Origin: Planctomycetota bacterium | Lineage (GTDB): Bacteria; Planctomycetota; UBA1135 | Assembly (NCBI GenBank): GCA_008501825.1 | Contig: QQUA01000013.1 | Coordinates: 620,001 to 684,000 of the forward strand | Direction of reading: 5' to 3' | Length of the DNA stretch: 64,000 nucleotides | Shown here: piece by piece, positions 52,373 to 64,000 of the stretch | How positions within the stretch are numbered: the first letter of the stretch is position 1 | How the letters are laid out: each line of letters starts with the position of its first letter | The notes under the pieces: model-generated | The model's database searches: none | Told to the model about the DNA's origin: nothing | What the model saw: the letters and a program-made list of their open reading frames with translations, nothing else | Program-made: the position numbers and the translations under genes

Positions 52373-54409
52373 CTAAGTTTGATCCGAGGCCGGAGCATAG
52401 CCTTCCGGCTCCATGGAAAAGGTGCCGCGACCCTGGGTCAGGGAGCGAAGCTGGTTGGAATAGGAGAACATTTCCGCCAGAGGTACCCGGGCCAGGATCC
52501 GCCGGTCGCCTTGGACGATTTGTAAATCTTGCACTTCCGCCCGGCGCACGTTCAGGTCGGCCAAGACGCCGCTGAGGAATTCCTCCGGGGTTTCCACCCG
52601 CAGAGCCATGACCGGCTGCAATTTGACGCTGTTGGCTTCCAGGGCCTGATCCAGGGCTCGGCCCGCCGCCCCCAGGACCAATTCCACCGGCGGCACTTCG
52701 CCCAAGGGCTGCCACGAAACCGCCAACCACCGCAGCCGCAACTTGGCCAAGGGATAGCCGCGTTCGCCACTGGCCTGAATCAAACTGTCCCCTTCCACCG
52801 GCAAGGCTTCCCGCAGTTCTCCAGGAAGATCCGCCGCCAACGCGGTCCAGTCGGATTCGGGTTTGCTTTCTTCTTGGGGCTCCACCGATAGACGCACGGT
52901 GGCGCTTTGTCGGCCTTCGCCATGGGGTCGATCCACCGAGGCTTCGACTTCCTTGGCCGTGTCGATGGTTTCGCGATAAGCCACCAAAGGCTGATGGGCT
53001 CGAGCCCGGACCCGAAAATCCCGCTCCAATCGATGCAAGGCGACTTCCAGATGCAGTTCCCCCATCCCGGCCATCATCGCCTGCCCGGTATCTTCGTGAA
53101 TCTCTACGTGCAAAGTCGGATCTTCCCGATCAAGGATTTGCAAGGCCGCCAGCAATTTGTCCCGATCCGCCACGGACTGGGGTTCTAAAGCTTGTTGAAT
53201 CACCGGCTCGGGAAATTCGATGGCTTCCAGAGCAATGGCTTCTCCCTTGCGAAACAGGGTGTCTCCGGTTCGGGCCCGCTTCAGTCCGCTTAAAACCACG
53301 ATGCTGCCCGGCCCGGCTTGATTCCATCGTTCCCGGTGATCGGCGTGGACCAAATAAATTTGCTGCACCCGGTCGGATTGGCGATGGCGGGCATTGTGCA
53401 GCGAATCCCCTTCCTTCAAAGTCCCGGAAAATACCCGGACATAGTGAAGGTCGCCATGGACTTGATGATGCAATTTGAACACCAAAAGGCTGAGTGGCCC
53501 ATCCGGATCGGGAGTTCGCTGTTCGGTTCGCTCCGGGTGTTGCGGGTGAAAACCTTGAACCGGCGGCCGATCCAATGGGGAAGGCAACCAAGCGATGACG
53601 GAATCCAGGATGAGTTGAACCCCGACGTTGCGCAAAGCCGAAGCGCACAAGCCCGGCACCAATTGCCGATTTCGCACCGCTTGCCGCAAACCGGCGTGCA
53701 AATCTTCTGCACTTAGATCTTCATCGAGCAAAAACTTTTCCAACAGCTCTTCGTCGGTTTCCGCCACCGCCTCGACCAAAGCTCCTCGAGCTTCTTCGAC
53801 GGTGGCTTTCAAATCAGAAGGCAACGGAATTTCTTTTACGGTGCGGCCCTGGTCCTCGGGTGAAAAGACAAAAGCCTTTCGATGCAAAAGATCGACCACG
53901 CCTTCGAAATCCGAACCACTGCCGATCGGCCATTGAACCGGAATGACCGGCGCATCCAGGCGCTGGCGCAGGCTGGCCACCGCCTTGGGGAAATCCGCCC
54001 CTTGCCGGTCCATTTTGTTGATGACCGCAATCCACGGCAGTTGATAGCGGCGAGCCTGACGGAGCACGGTTTCGGTTTGAGCTTGCACCCCGGCCACGGC
54101 GCAGACGATGACCACCGCCCCATCCAAAACTCGCAAGGAGCGGCTGACTTCGGCAGTGAAGTCCACGTGTCCCGGCGTATCGATGATTTGAATGACGTGA
54201 TCCTGCCAGGGACATTGAGTGGTTGCGGCGGTAATCGTGATCCCCCGCTCCCGCTCTTCCTCCATCCAATCCATGGTGGCGGTGCCGTGATCCACTTCAC
54301 CCAGGCGATGCTCGACCCCGGAATAGAACAAAACCCGTTCGGTCACGGTAGTTTTGCCGGCGTCGATGTGGGCTACGATGCCGATGTTGCGCAGCCTGGT
54401 GAGATCCAT
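52373..54409 (-). CDS. fusA: str-operon elongation factor G, recycling-type EF-G2
   Basis: The 678-residue GTPase has a canonical G domain: AHIDAGKTT (13-21), ERGITIT, DTPGHVDFT and NKMD. Domains II, III and V are recognisable (MAGMGELHLEVALHRLERDF; SGVLADLNVRRAEVQDLQI). Domain IV is strongly divergent: the usual GGRGQYG tip and the DGSYHEVDSSE helix are replaced by VDRPHGEGRQSATVRL and a variable region. This pattern resembles mitochondrial EF-G2 and spdEFG2, which recycle ribosomes with RRF rather than translocate. The frame is unbroken, so a frameshift is not the cause. The str gene order suggested fusA, but the function may be recycling. tuf does not follow. Confidence 0.85.
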   Translation of the reverse strand: MDLTRLRNIGIVAHIDAGKTTVTERVLFYSGVEHRLGEVDHGTATMDWMEEERERGITITAATTQCPWQDHVIQIIDTPGHVDFTAEVSRSLRVLDGAVVIVCAVAGVQAQTETVLRQARRYQLPWIAVINKMDRQGADFPKAVASLRQRLDAPVIPVQWPIGSGSDFEGVVDLLHRKAFVFSPEDQGRTVKEIPLPSDLKATVEEARGALVEAVAETDEELLEKFLLDEDLSAEDLHAGLRQAVRNRQLVPGLCASALRNVGVQLILDSVIAWLPSPLDRPPVQGFHPQHPERTEQRTPDPDGPLSLLVFKLHHQVHGDLHYVRVFSGTLKEGDSLHNARHRQSDRVQQIYLVHADHRERWNQAGPGSIVVLSGLKRARTGDTLFRKGEAIALEAIEFPEPVIQQALEPQSVADRDKLLAALQILDREDPTLHVEIHEDTGQAMMAGMGELHLEVALHRLERDFRVRARAHQPLVAYRETIDTAKEVEASVDRPHGEGRQSATVRLSVEPQEESKPESDWTALAADLPGELREALPVEGDSLIQASGERGYPLAKLRLRWLAVSWQPLGEVPPVELVLGAAGRALDQALEANSVKLQPVMALRVETPEEFLSGVLADLNVRRAEVQDLQIVQGDRRILARVPLAEMFSYSNQLRSLTQGRGTFSMEPEGYAPASDQT

Positions 54410-54420
54410 GGTGCAAGATT

Positions 54421-54885
54421 CTAAGCCGGCAGCAGGTGTTGGTTCAGGTCAAGATATTGTTGGCGCCAGCGATAAGCCTCCAAAAGCCGATCTTCCCGCT
54501 CTCCCAGCATGGCCAAAGCGGCGTGCAAGGCTTCGATGGAAGCCAATCCTTGGCTCGGATCGGGAAAATAATTGGATTTCCGCGGGTATGCGGTGCGCAA
54601 GTCCGCCGGTAAGGAACGGTAATGGAATTCACCCCGTAATCCCCGCAGCACTCGCGGCAAATCCCGCCAGGAAGAGTCCACCAACATTAAGGGGCGATGA
54701 GCGTCGGCCGGAGTCAGCACCGGTCCATCCGGGTGCAACAACGTGGCCTCACCGATTTCCACTTCCTGCCCCAAAGCCACGTGGAGCCAGCGAAACCCCC
54801 ATTCCGCCTGGCGGCGTAGCGGCGTCAAACTGCACTTACGTGGCGATTCCTTGTTCAGCCGGACCAGGATGACTTCGGTTTTCAC
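54421..54885 (-). CDS. Tsr3/DTW-superfamily protein, putative rRNA aminocarboxypropyl transferase
   Basis: The 154-residue protein starts VKTEVILVRLNKESPRKCSL, like archaeal and eukaryotic Tsr3 (DUF367), which transfers the acp group from SAM to the small-subunit rRNA helix 31 loop. Further agreement: VLTPADAHRPLMLVDSSW (compare VLSPxD and VDCSW), LASIEALHAALAMLG and the end RWRQQYLDLNQHLLP (compare KWGxxFLELN). The segment PRKSNYFPDPSQG also recalls bacterial DTW proteins (tRNA acp3U). GTG 54885 is chosen because the longer frame starts inside the rpsG terminator. It lies 11 bases before the EF-G gene. The activity is inferred. Confidence 0.7.
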   Translation of the reverse strand: MKTEVILVRLNKESPRKCSLTPLRRQAEWGFRWLHVALGQEVEIGEATLLHPDGPVLTPADAHRPLMLVDSSWRDLPRVLRGLRGEFHYRSLPADLRTAYPRKSNYFPDPSQGLASIEALHAALAMLGEREDRLLEAYRWRQQYLDLNQHLLPA

Positions 54886-54896
54886 TTGGGTGCTAC

Positions 54897-54927
54897 AAAA
54901 AGGAAGGTGGCCCGGATGGGCCACCTT
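54897..54927 (-). terminator. Intrinsic terminator after rpsG
   Basis: A 10-bp perfect stem AAGGTGGCCC/GGGCCACCTT with a 4-base loop is followed on the minus strand by CC and five T. It splits rpsL-rpsG from the Tsr3-like gene and EF-G, which then depend on read-through or an unseen promoter. Confidence 0.85.
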
Positions 54928-54963
54928 GATGTTCTCTTCGGATTTGCTTCGAAGAAACGCTGC

Positions 54964-55437
54964 TTAGTAAGAGAAGTGGCTGTAGGCCTTGTTGGCATCC
55001 GCCATCTTGTGAACGTTTTCCTTCCACTGCACGGAGGAACCGGTGTTGTTGCAAGCGTCCACGAATTCGGCGGCCAAGCGGCGAGCCATCGGCATGCCCT
55101 TCTTTTTGCGGGCGTTGTTGATGATCCAGCGGATTCCCAAAGACTGAGCCCGCCGGGCGGAAACTTCCCGCGGCACCTGATAGGTGGATCCGCCGACCCG
55201 GCGACTGCGGACTTCCACTGCCGGCCGAACGTTTTCCAAGGCCGTGGTGAAAACTTCCTCGGGGGGCACTTCCTTCAGCCGCTTCGAGGCCAGATCGACA
55301 GCCTCATAAAACACGTTCATGGCGACCGACTTCTTGCCGTCCAGCATGAGTTGATTGATGAACTTCATCGCCAATTTGGACCCGAAACGGGGATCCGCCT
55401 GGACGTATTTGGCAGTGGACTTGTAGTTACGAGGCAT
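54964..55437 (-). CDS. rpsG: Ribosomal protein S7
   Basis: The 157-residue 30S head organiser has YVQADPRFGSKLAMKFINQL, RVGGSTYQVPREVSARRAQS and ends NKAYSHFSY. It follows rpsL by 29 bases and is closed by a strong terminator. Confidence 0.98.
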   Translation of the reverse strand: MPRNYKSTAKYVQADPRFGSKLAMKFINQLMLDGKKSVAMNVFYEAVDLASKRLKEVPPEEVFTTALENVRPAVEVRSRRVGGSTYQVPREVSARRAQSLGIRWIINNARKKKGMPMARRLAAEFVDACNNTGSSVQWKENVHKMADANKAYSHFSY

Positions 55438-55466
55438 GTCTCTTCCCGAAGTCGTTTTCTAGGGCC

Positions 55467-55838
55467 CTACTTGCTGCGACGAGTGCCGTATTTGGAACGG
55501 GAACGCCTGCGATCATCGACACCGGCGGCGTCCAAAGTGCCACGAATAATGTGGTACCGAACCCCAGGCAAATCCCGGACTCGGCCGCCCCGGACCAGCA
55601 CGATGGAGTGCTCTTGCAGGTTGTGTCCTTCACCGGGGATATAGGCGGTAATTTCCTTACCGTTGGAAAGGCGAACACGGGCGACCTTCCGCAAAGCCGA
55701 GTTCGGCTTTTTCGGAGTCATGGTCTTCACCTGCACGCAGACACCGCGTTTCTGCGGGCAGGCGTCCAAGACCGGGCTCTTGGACTTGGACCGAACTTTG
55801 TTCCGGCCCTTTCGGACGAGTTGATTGATGGTCGGCAT
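55467..55838 (-). CDS. rpsL: Ribosomal protein S12 with Arg at position 88
   Basis: The 123-residue decoding-centre protein has [20 protein letters not shown] with Lys43 unchanged, but [13 protein letters not shown] has Arg88 where most bacteria have Lys (87 in mature Escherichia coli numbering). Lys-to-Arg at this place is a known streptomycin-resistance change. Asp89 next to it, the site of methylthiolation, is kept. The gene has its own promoter. Confidence 0.98.
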   Translation of the reverse strand: MPTINQLVRKGRNKVRSKSKSPVLDACPQKRGVCVQVKTMTPKKPNSALRKVARVRLSNGKEITAYIPGEGHNLQEHSIVLVRGGRVRDLPGVRYHIIRGTLDAAGVDDRRRSRSKYGTRRSK

Positions 55839-55854
55839 GTCGCTTTAGGAAGAA

Positions 55855-55876
55855 CCGGGCTGGGCATCCCGCCCGG
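55855..55876 (-). promoter_or_regulatory. Leader hairpin of rpsL mRNA
   Basis: CCGGGC and GCCCGG can pair around a 10-base loop in the short leader between the predicted rpsL transcription start (near 55884) and the ATG. It may be regulatory or simply stabilising. Confidence 0.35.
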
Positions 55877-55890
55877 AAAATTGGGGCAAA

Positions 55891-55918
55891 AGTCTACTCG
55901 TTCAACGCTTGGGGTCAA
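55891..55918 (-). promoter_or_regulatory. Strong sigma70-like promoter for rpsL-rpsG
   Basis: On the minus strand TTGACC (55913-55918) and TAGACT (55891-55896) are 16 bases apart. The -35 and spacing are identical to those of the rpsJ promoter. Confidence 0.8.
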
Positions 55919-55984
55919 GTCCTGAGGGGGACTTCCAGGAACCGATTCGGCAAAAGACGGGAATCTTCATCGAAATCGGCGGCC

Positions 55985-56011
55985 GGCGCCGAAAGCCAAG
56001 CTTCCGGCGCC
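55985..56011 (-). terminator. Hairpin after rpoC
   Basis: GGCGCCGGAAGC and GCTTTCGGCGCC form 12 pairs (one G-U) around a 3-base loop, 14 bases after the rpoC stop. No T-run follows on the minus strand, so full intrinsic termination is doubtful. Confidence 0.45.
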
Positions 56012-56024
56012 TCGGCCAGGTTTA

Positions 56025-59000
56025 TCAGCCGGCGGCCTCCACTTCTCCCCGTCCGGGAGCGGCATCCATGCCGGTGGAGAATTGGGCGAAGTCGACCTTC
56101 TTCCGCACCTTGGTGTTGAGCAATTCCCGGAACCCGGTTCCTGCCGGAATGAGGTTGCCGAGAATGACGTTTTCCTTGAGGCCCTGCAGGCGGTCCAACT
56201 TGCCGCGCAGCGCCGCTTCGGTCAGCACCTTGGTGGTTTCCTGGAAACTGGCCGCGGAGATGAAGGATTCGGATTGAACCGAAGCCTTGGTGATGCCCAT
56301 GATCATCGGCTGGGCGGTCGGCGGGTTTTGATCGGCATCGATCAATCCCTCGACCGTGCGCCGGAAGCCATGGCGATCGACCAGCGAGTTGGGCAACAAC
56401 TTGGAGTCCCCGCTGCCGTCGACCTGAACCTTACGCATCATCTGGCCAACGATGATTTCGATGTGCTTGTCATCGATCATCACCCCCTGGGCCCGATAGA
56501 CCTTTTGAATTTCTTCAACCAGGTAATTCTGGACCTTTTCCTCTCCTTGAATGGACAGGATCTCGTGGGGCGGCAAGGGGCCGTCGACCAAAGGCTCGCC
56601 GGCGCGGACCCGGTCTCCGGTATGCACTCGCAAGTGCTTGGATTGGGCCACCAGTTGTTCCCGGACTTCGCCGGTTTCCTCGTTCTTCACCAGAATGATG
56701 CGCTTTCCGCGCCGCTTCTCGCCGAGCTCGACCAAGCCGTCGATTTCCGCCATCACCGCCGGGTCCTTCGGCACGCGAGCCTCGAACAACTCGGTGACGC
56801 GGGGCAGACCCCCGGTGATGTCCTGGGTTCCGCCGATCGCCCGAGGCGATTTCGCCAACAAAGTGCCGGCGGTGACTTGTTCGCCGTTCTTCACTTCGAG
56901 GTAGGCGTTTTCCGGCAAAGAGGTGTAGTGCAACACTTCTCCGGCCTCTCCCACCAACAGCACTTGCGGGTGAAGATCGCCCTTGGATTCAATGATCTTG
57001 GTGCGGCGAACGCCGGTCTTGGCATCCTCTTCCACCGCCACCGTCTTGCCTTCTTCCAAGTCTTCGAACTGAACTCGGCCGGAGTATTCCGCCAGGATCG
57101 GCAGGTGGTGAGAATCCCAGTCGAACAGCTTGGTACCACGGTTGACTTCTTGTCCGTCCTTGACGTAGATCCGGGAACCGACTTGGATCGCATAACGATC
57201 CAATTCCCGGCCTTTGTTGTCCCGAAGGATGATTTCCCCAGTTCGGGAAAGGGCCACTTCTTCACCTTGGGGATTGGTGACCACCCGCAAATCGTGGTAC
57301 TCCACCTTGCCCTTACGCCGGGCCTTGGTTTCGGAAGCTTCCACCGCTCGGCTGGCGGTGCCGCCGATGTGGAAGGTCCGCATGGTCAATTGAGTACCGG
57401 GTTCGCCGATCGATTGGGCGGCAATGATGCCGACCGCCAATCCGCGCTCCACTTGCCGGCCGCGGGCCAAGTCTTCGCCGTAACACAAGGCGCAAACGCC
57501 GATCGAAGCTTCGCAAGTCAAAGGACTGCGAACTCGGATCTTGGGAAAGCCCATGGCCTCGATGCGTTCCGCGATCTTGTTGGTGATCAACTGGTTTTCT
57601 TCCACCACCAATTCGTCGGTCACCCGATGGCGGATGGTGTCGCGGGCAATGCGGCCGCGAATCACTCGAGCCATCGGCACCACCAACTTGTCGCCCTGGT
57701 AAACGGCGCTCTTGGAAATGCCGTTGGGAGTGCCGCAATCGGGAATGCTGACCACGACGTTTTGGGCCACGTCCGCCAGTTTCCGGGTCAGGTACCCGGA
57801 GTCGGCGGTTTTCAAAGCGGTGTCGGCCAATCCCTTCCGGGCTCCGTGAGTGGAGGAGAAGTACTCCAACACCCGCAAGCCTTCCCGGAAGTTGGCTCGA
57901 ATCGGCACCTCGATGATTTCACCACTGGGCTTGGCCATCAAACCGCGCATGCCGGAAAGCTGGCGGATCTGATCCACCCCACCCCGGGCACCGGAGTTGG
58001 CCATGACGTACACCGGGTTCAGATAAGGCTTGCCGTCCCGGCGATCCGATTCCAATTCCTTGAGCAACTCGGCGGAAACTTGCTCCCGAGCCGAAGTCCA
58101 GAGGTCCAGCACTCGAGAATAGCGCTCGTTGTCGGTGATCGCGCCGTCTTCGAAATCCTGCAGGATTTGGTCGACCTGCTGTTGAGTGTCCTCGATGATC
58201 TCCCACTTCTTCGCCGGAATGCGCATGTCATCCTTGGCGAAGGACAGGCCGGAGCGGGTTGCGCCCTTGAAGCCCAAAGCTTTCAAGTCGTCCAACAGTT
58301 TCAGAGTTGGGACCCGACCGCACATGCGATGGCAATCGTGGATCAAGTCATACAAAGCCTTCTTGTCCAGCGGGTAGTTGTAATAAGGCATGCCCTCGGC
58401 CAAAACGTCATTGACGATGGCGCGACCCGGGGTCGTCACCATGCGTTCGGGTTGGCTGAGAGTTCTCGGCGTCGCTCCGTGGCGGGAGCTGACCACCATG
58501 CCGGTGGGCAACCAGACTTGGACCAGGCTGTGAGTTTCCAGATGGCCGTGGGAATAGGCGAGTAGCAGTTCCGCCATGGAGGCAAACACGCCGCCGCGCT
58601 TGCCGTCCTTCCACTCGTTTTTGCATTCCTTCTTGTCAGCCGTCAGGTAGAACAAGCCGAGAATGATGTCCTGGTGCGGCGAAATGATCGGGTTGCCGGA
58701 TTGAGGCGAGAACACGTTGTTCGGGCTCAGCATCAAAGTGCTGGCCTCCACTTGTGCCTCGAAACTCAAGGGCAGGTGGACCGCCATTTGGTCGCCGTCG
58801 AAGTCGGCATTGAAGCCTTGGCAAACCAAGGGATGAATTTGAATGGCGTTGCCTTCGATGAGGACCGGTTCGAAGGCTTGAATGCCCATGCGGTGCAAGG
58901 TGGGCGCCCGGTTCAACAGCACCGGGTGATCCTTGATCACTTCTTCCAGGATGTCCCAGACGTGTTCATCCCGGCGCTCGAGCATCTTCTTGGCGGCCTT

Positions 59001-60215
59001 GATGGTTTCCGCCAACTTCAACTCTTTCAACCGGCGGATGATGAACGGCTGGAACAACTCCAAGGCGATGACCTTGGGCAAACCGCATTGATGGAGTTTC
59101 AGCTCCGGCCCGACCACGATCACCGAACGAGCGGAATAGTCCACCCGCTTGCCGAGCAGGTTCAAACGGAACCGGCCTTGCTTGCCCTTGATCATGTCGG
59201 TCAAGGACTTCAGAGGCTGGTTCGAAGTGCTCATCACCTGGCGCTTGCAGCGTCCGTTGTCGAACAGGGCGTCGACCGATTGCTGCAGCATCCGCTTTTC
59301 GTTGCGGATGATGACCTCCGGCGCGTTCAACTCGATCAAGCGCTTCAAGCGGTTGTTGCGATTGATCAAGCGCCGGTAAAGATCGTTCAAGTCGGACGAG
59401 GCGAAGTTGCCGCTGTCCAAACGCACCAAGGGGCGCAGTTCCGGAGGAATCACCGGGATCACGTCCAGGATCATCCAGGCCGGATCGTTGGGCGAATCCT
59501 TGAGCATTTCGACGGTCCGAAGCCGCTTGATGATGTCGGCCATCCGCTGCCGCGAAGTGCAGGTCTTCAATTGCTCGCGCAAGGAATTGGAAAGGGATTC
59601 CAAATTCAATCCGCGGAGCAGCTCGGCCACCGCTTCGGCGCCCATGCCGGCTTCAAATTCCACGCCGTAGGTGGCGCGGTTGCGGCGGTACTCATCCTCG
59701 CTCACCAGCTTGCACTTCTCCAAGCCGGATTCGCCCGGGCTCAGGACGACGTAGTCCTGAAAGTAGATGACCCGCTCCAAATCGGTTTTCTTCATGCCCA
59801 GCAAGTTGCCGATCCGGCTGGGAGTCACGTTGAAAAACCAAATGTGGGCTACCGGGGCGGCCAAATTGATGTGCCCCATGCGCTTGCGACGCTCGCGAGA
59901 GGTGGTCACCATCACCCCGCATTTGTCGCACACGATGCCCATGTGTTTCTGGCCGCGGTATTTGCCGCAGTGACATTCGTAATCCCGCTCCGGACCGAAG
60001 ATTCGCTCGCAGAACAAGCCATCCTTTTCCGGACGGAAGGTCCGGTAGTTGATGGTTTCCGGTTTCTTCACTTCGCCGAATGAATTCGCTCGCAAATCCT
60101 CCGGGGAGGCCAAGCGAATGGATACTCCGAGATAATCCGTGTGTTCCACGGTCGGAGTGGGCGGAGTGGGCAGAATCGGCTGGATTTGGCCGCTCGGTTG
60201 GGTGCTATCGTTCAT
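56025..60215 (-). CDS. rpoC: RNA polymerase beta' subunit
   Basis: The 1396-residue subunit contains the catalytic [17 protein letters not shown] first zinc site near residue 80 is [10 protein letters not shown] with CDKCGV; the second lies around [14 protein letters not shown]. The clamp, bridge-helix region ([20 protein letters not shown]) and C-terminal tail are complete. It starts nine bases after the rpoB stop. Confidence 0.98.
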   Translation of the reverse strand: MNDSTQPSGQIQPILPTPPTPTVEHTDYLGVSIRLASPEDLRANSFGEVKKPETINYRTFRPEKDGLFCERIFGPERDYECHCGKYRGQKHMGIVCDKCGVMVTTSRERRKRMGHINLAAPVAHIWFFNVTPSRIGNLLGMKKTDLERVIYFQDYVVLSPGESGLEKCKLVSEDEYRRNRATYGVEFEAGMGAEAVAELLRGLNLESLSNSLREQLKTCTSRQRMADIIKRLRTVEMLKDSPNDPAWMILDVIPVIPPELRPLVRLDSGNFASSDLNDLYRRLINRNNRLKRLIELNAPEVIIRNEKRMLQQSVDALFDNGRCKRQVMSTSNQPLKSLTDMIKGKQGRFRLNLLGKRVDYSARSVIVVGPELKLHQCGLPKVIALELFQPFIIRRLKELKLAETIKAAKKMLERRDEHVWDILEEVIKDHPVLLNRAPTLHRMGIQAFEPVLIEGNAIQIHPLVCQGFNADFDGDQMAVHLPLSFEAQVEASTLMLSPNNVFSPQSGNPIISPHQDIILGLFYLTADKKECKNEWKDGKRGGVFASMAELLLAYSHGHLETHSLVQVWLPTGMVVSSRHGATPRTLSQPERMVTTPGRAIVNDVLAEGMPYYNYPLDKKALYDLIHDCHRMCGRVPTLKLLDDLKALGFKGATRSGLSFAKDDMRIPAKKWEIIEDTQQQVDQILQDFEDGAITDNERYSRVLDLWTSAREQVSAELLKELESDRRDGKPYLNPVYVMANSGARGGVDQIRQLSGMRGLMAKPSGEIIEVPIRANFREGLRVLEYFSSTHGARKGLADTALKTADSGYLTRKLADVAQNVVVSIPDCGTPNGISKSAVYQGDKLVVPMARVIRGRIARDTIRHRVTDELVVEENQLITNKIAERIEAMGFPKIRVRSPLTCEASIGVCALCYGEDLARGRQVERGLAVGIIAAQSIGEPGTQLTMRTFHIGGTASRAVEASETKARRKGKVEYHDLRVVTNPQGEEVALSRTGEIILRDNKGRELDRYAIQVGSRIYVKDGQEVNRGTKLFDWDSHHLPILAEYSGRVQFEDLEEGKTVAVEEDAKTGVRRTKIIESKGDLHPQVLLVGEAGEVLHYTSLPENAYLEVKNGEQVTAGTLLAKSPRAIGGTQDITGGLPRVTELFEARVPKDPAVMAEIDGLVELGEKRRGKRIILVKNEETGEVREQLVAQSKHLRVHTGDRVRAGEPLVDGPLPPHEILSIQGEEKVQNYLVEEIQKVYRAQGVMIDDKHIEIIVGQMMRKVQVDGSGDSKLLPNSLVDRHGFRRTVEGLIDADQNPPTAQPMIMGITKASVQSESFISAASFQETTKVLTEAALRGKLDRLQGLKENVILGNLIPAGTGFRELLNTKVRKKVDFAQFSTGMDAAPGRGEVEAAG

Positions 60216-60224
60216 CCTGTTGGC

Positions 60225-63968
<3,744 letters not shown>

Positions 63969-64000
63969 AGCCTGTGTCGAGCCGATTGAGCAAGCGGCCT

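Noticed and set aside
52373..54409. Frameshift as the cause of the odd EF-G domain IV
   Set aside because: Domain V resumes in the same frame with normal motifs, and the divergent segment aligns by eye with EF-G2, so it is genuine divergence.
54886..54924. GTG at 54924 as start of the Tsr3-like protein
   Set aside because: The extra 13 residues would be encoded by the rpsG terminator hairpin and have no counterpart in the family.
56082..58565. 827-codon plus-strand open frame inside rpoC
   Set aside because: Antisense shadow of a highly conserved gene; no domain and no start context.

Overview
The window looks like the chromosome of a Gram-negative-type bacterium of about 60% G+C by eye. 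It probably belongs to the Planctomycetota or a nearby lineage that carries the specialised elongation factor G pair. The evidence is: many lipoproteins with bacterial Ig-like domains, an OmpA-type lipoprotein, type II secretion/type IV pilus-type parts, a str-operon EF-G whose domain IV resembles the recycling-type EF-G2, no tuf in the str operon, no rpmD (L30), and weak or missing Shine-Dalgarno sequences before many genes. The taxonomic assignment is an inference. Apart from two genes at the left edge (1-1590) and the serine palmitoyltransferase-like gene plus dnaE (32513-37365), all genes are on the minus strand.

Layout by coordinate. 1-1590 (+): end of an unrecognised gene, then a TatD-family hydrolase. 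1629-4180 (-): EF-G-like GTPase overlapping a pseudopilin. 4386-17050 (-): a cell-envelope block with three large paralogous secreted lipoproteins (1053, 1033 and 1176 aa) that share an apparently undescribed C-terminal module, a smaller Ig-like lipoprotein, a prepilin peptidase and an OmpA-like lipoprotein. 17300-22507 (-): aspartate carbamoyltransferase fused to a PyrI-type zinc domain, a shortened MnmE-like GTPase, type III pantothenate kinase, a GspC-like PDZ protein and Obg. 22670-31329 (-): rpmA, rplU, RNase G, a DUF2344 protein, HPr, EIIA(Ntr), hibernation factor, truA, recR, ybaB, dnaX, SRP RNA, two tRNA-Ser genes, tadA and tRNA-Arg(ACG). 31389-37365: an SDR epimerase-like gene divergent from a serine palmitoyltransferase-like gene, then dnaE. 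37441-63968 (-): the rpoBC, str, S10, spc and alpha clusters, nearly unbroken, running from rpoB (right end) to rplQ (left end).

The genes mostly serve information processing. Transcription: rpoA, rpoB, rpoC. Ribosome and translation factors: about 30 ribosomal proteins, IF1, two EF-G homologues and a hibernation factor. RNA maturation: TruA, TadA, RNase G, SRP RNA and tRNAs. Replication and repair: DnaE, DnaX, RecR. Strong sigma70-like promoters are visible before rpsL, rpsJ, rplU and tRNA-Arg, and clear intrinsic terminators after rpsG, rplQ, rpmA and the OmpA gene.

Most unusual points: a Tsr3/DTW-superfamily protein (candidate rRNA aminocarboxypropyl transferase) between rpsG and the str-operon EF-G; that EF-G being recycling-type; tadA starting three bases after the CCA end of its own substrate tRNA gene; IF1 with an Arg/Gly tail; a pyrB fused to only the zinc half of pyrI; an MnmE-like GTPase lacking both the G4 asparagine and the C-terminal cysteine motif; and the family of lipoproteins sharing a C-terminal module. 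No stretch longer than 300 bases lacks a gene.
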